From Massilia phosphatilytica (GTDB lineage: Bacteria > Pseudomonadota > Gammaproteobacteria > Burkholderiales > Burkholderiaceae_D): a DNA stretch of 64,000 nt. Below the pieces are notes generated by a model. It was given only the letters and a program-made list of their open reading frames with translations, had not been told where the DNA came from and did not search any database. Position numbers and translations under genes: made by a program. The stretch spans positions 124,001 to 188,000 of the forward strand of contig NZ_PUIP01000006.1 of assembly GCF_002968015.1 (NCBI RefSeq), given 5' to 3'. Shown here in pieces: positions 63,091 through 64,000 of this stretch. How positions within the stretch are numbered: the first letter of the stretch is position 1; each line of letters begins with the position of its first letter.

Positions 63091-63119
63091 TTGCTGTTGT
63101 CTGATTGCCATTCTACAAT
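63091..63119 (+). promoter_or_regulatory. Sigma-70 promoter of the LivJ-like gene
   Basis: TTGCTG (63091-63096), 17 bases, TACAAT (63114-63119). This is the best-formed promoter in the window. The start codon follows 82 bp later. Confidence 0.7.
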
Positions 63120-63201
63120 CGGCTCACGATGGGCCCGGTGTTGGTCCGCGGCGCCCCAGCGTAAAACGACAATGACGAGTGACTACGGAGACGACGGCAA
63201 T

Positions 63202-64000
63202 GGATTTCAAACTGAAAGCATTGGTTGCAGGGGTAGTTCTGGGTTTTTCGATGTCCGGCATGGCGGCGGAGCCGATCAAGATCGGCGTGTCCGGTCCATT
63301 CACGGGTGGCTCGGCGCCGATGGGCGTGTCGATGCGCGATGGCGTCCGTCTCGCCGTCAATGAAATCAATGCCAAGGGCGGCGTGTTGGGCCGCAAGATC
63401 GAACTGGTCGAACGCGACGACGAAGCGAAGAACGAACGCGGCGTGCAGGTCGCGCAGGAACTCATCAACAAGGAACGCGTCGTCGCCACCGTCGGCTACA
63501 TCAACACGGGCGTCGCCCTCGCCTCGCAGCGCTTTTACCAGCAGGCGAAGATCCCCGTCATGAACAACGTGGCCACCGGCTCCATCGTCACCAAACAGTT
63601 CGCGACCCAGCCGGAAAACTACATCTTCCGCAATTCCGCGAACGACACCATCCAGTCCGCGATGATCGTCGAAGAAGCGATCGCGCGCCGCGGCTTCAAG
63701 AAGCCCGCGATCCTCGCCGACTCCACCAACTACGGCCAGCTGGGCCGCGAAGACCTCGAGAAGGTGCTCGACAAGAAGGGCGTGAAGCCGGTCGTCGTCG
63801 AGAAGTACAACATCGGCGACGTCGACATGACGGCGCAGCTGCTGCGCGCCAAGCAGGCCGGCGCGGACGTCGTGCTCACCTACGGCATCGGCCCCGAACT
63901 AGCGCAGATCGCCAACGGCATGCAGAAGCTGGGCTGGAAAGTGCCCATCGTCGGCAGCTGGACGCTCGCGATGGCCAACTTCATCGACAACGCGGGCAAG
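63202..64000 (+). CDS. Branched-chain amino acid-type ABC transporter substrate-binding protein (3' end outside window)
   Basis: Open to the last base; 266 codons visible. A signal peptide (KLKALVAGVVLGFSMSGMAA) precedes a type I periplasmic binding fold: IKIGVSGPFTGGSAPMG, GVRLAVNEINAKGGVLGR, IELVERDDEAKNE, GYINTGVALASQ and later LADSTNYGQLGREDL. It resembles LivJ/LivK-like binding proteins for leucine, isoleucine, valine or related acids. The partner ABC genes would follow downstream. The ATG is preceded by GGAGACGACGGCA. Confidence 0.9.

Noticed and set aside
1..64000. CRISPR arrays, tRNA or rRNA genes, insertion sequences, prophage genes, attachment sites
   Set aside because: I looked for spaced direct repeats, cloverleaf-like segments, transposase or integrase motifs and found none.

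Overview
This is a GC-rich (roughly two thirds G+C) chromosomal stretch of a Gram-negative bacterium. It most resembles a betaproteobacterium of the Massilia/Oxalobacteraceae type. The pointers are LolCD outer-membrane lipoprotein sorting genes, two TonB-dependent receptors, a type VI secretion VgrG, a PEP-CTERM sorted protein, and prfB with lysS nearby. The assignment is an inference from gene content and style, not from a marker comparison. I saw no tRNA, rRNA, CRISPR array, insertion sequence or prophage.

Layout. 0-12 kb: the end of thyA, folA, a DUF4337 membrane protein, an SRPBCC protein, a large PLP-dependent basic amino acid decarboxylase, a PEP-CTERM protein, dcd, an alpha/beta hydrolase, a Spy/CpxP-like chaperone divergent from a CpxR/CpxA-like two-component system (with a perfect CpxR-box match between them), and comEC. 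12-22 kb: an accessory block with a large TonB-dependent receptor and a compact type VI secretion module of VgrG, a lipase effector and a Tli4-like immunity protein. The immunity protein carries two extra SGWW-type modules. 22-30 kb: a tatD-lolD-lolC operon, two adjacent ferritin-like genes behind an inverted-repeat promoter, an unrecognised gene, and recJ. 30-37 kb: a second accessory block between recJ and prfB, opening with a REP-like inverted repeat. It holds a rhamnogalacturonan lyase, a DUF4440 protein, a RES/Xre toxin-antitoxin pair, DUF2288, an HTH-GAF regulator, a Sel1-like protein and a CpdB-like nucleotidase.

37-51 kb: prfB with its programmed +1 frameshift, a HAD phosphatase, lysS, ppnN, a POT peptide transporter, an SDR/LysR divergent pair, an OPT transporter and penicillin-binding protein 1A. 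51-64 kb: a low-complexity lipoprotein, mfd, serB, a small Ser/Thr/Ala-rich protein, a second TonB-dependent receptor convergent with a ThuA-like protein, an aldo/keto reductase, a GNAT/EamA gene pair, a second small lipoprotein and the 5' part of a LivJ-like periplasmic binding protein.

Together the core genes cover nucleotide synthesis (thyA, folA, dcd, ppnN, cpdB), DNA repair (recJ, mfd), translation (prfB, lysS) and envelope maintenance (lolCD, PBP1A, the Cpx-like system). The accessory genes concern competition (the T6SS module), persistence (RES/Xre), plant-polymer breakdown (rhamnogalacturonan lyase) and uptake (TonB receptors, POT, OPT). The most interesting stretch is 15.4-22.0 kb. 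It is followed by the ferritin-like pair and by several unexplained inverted repeats in promoter regions.
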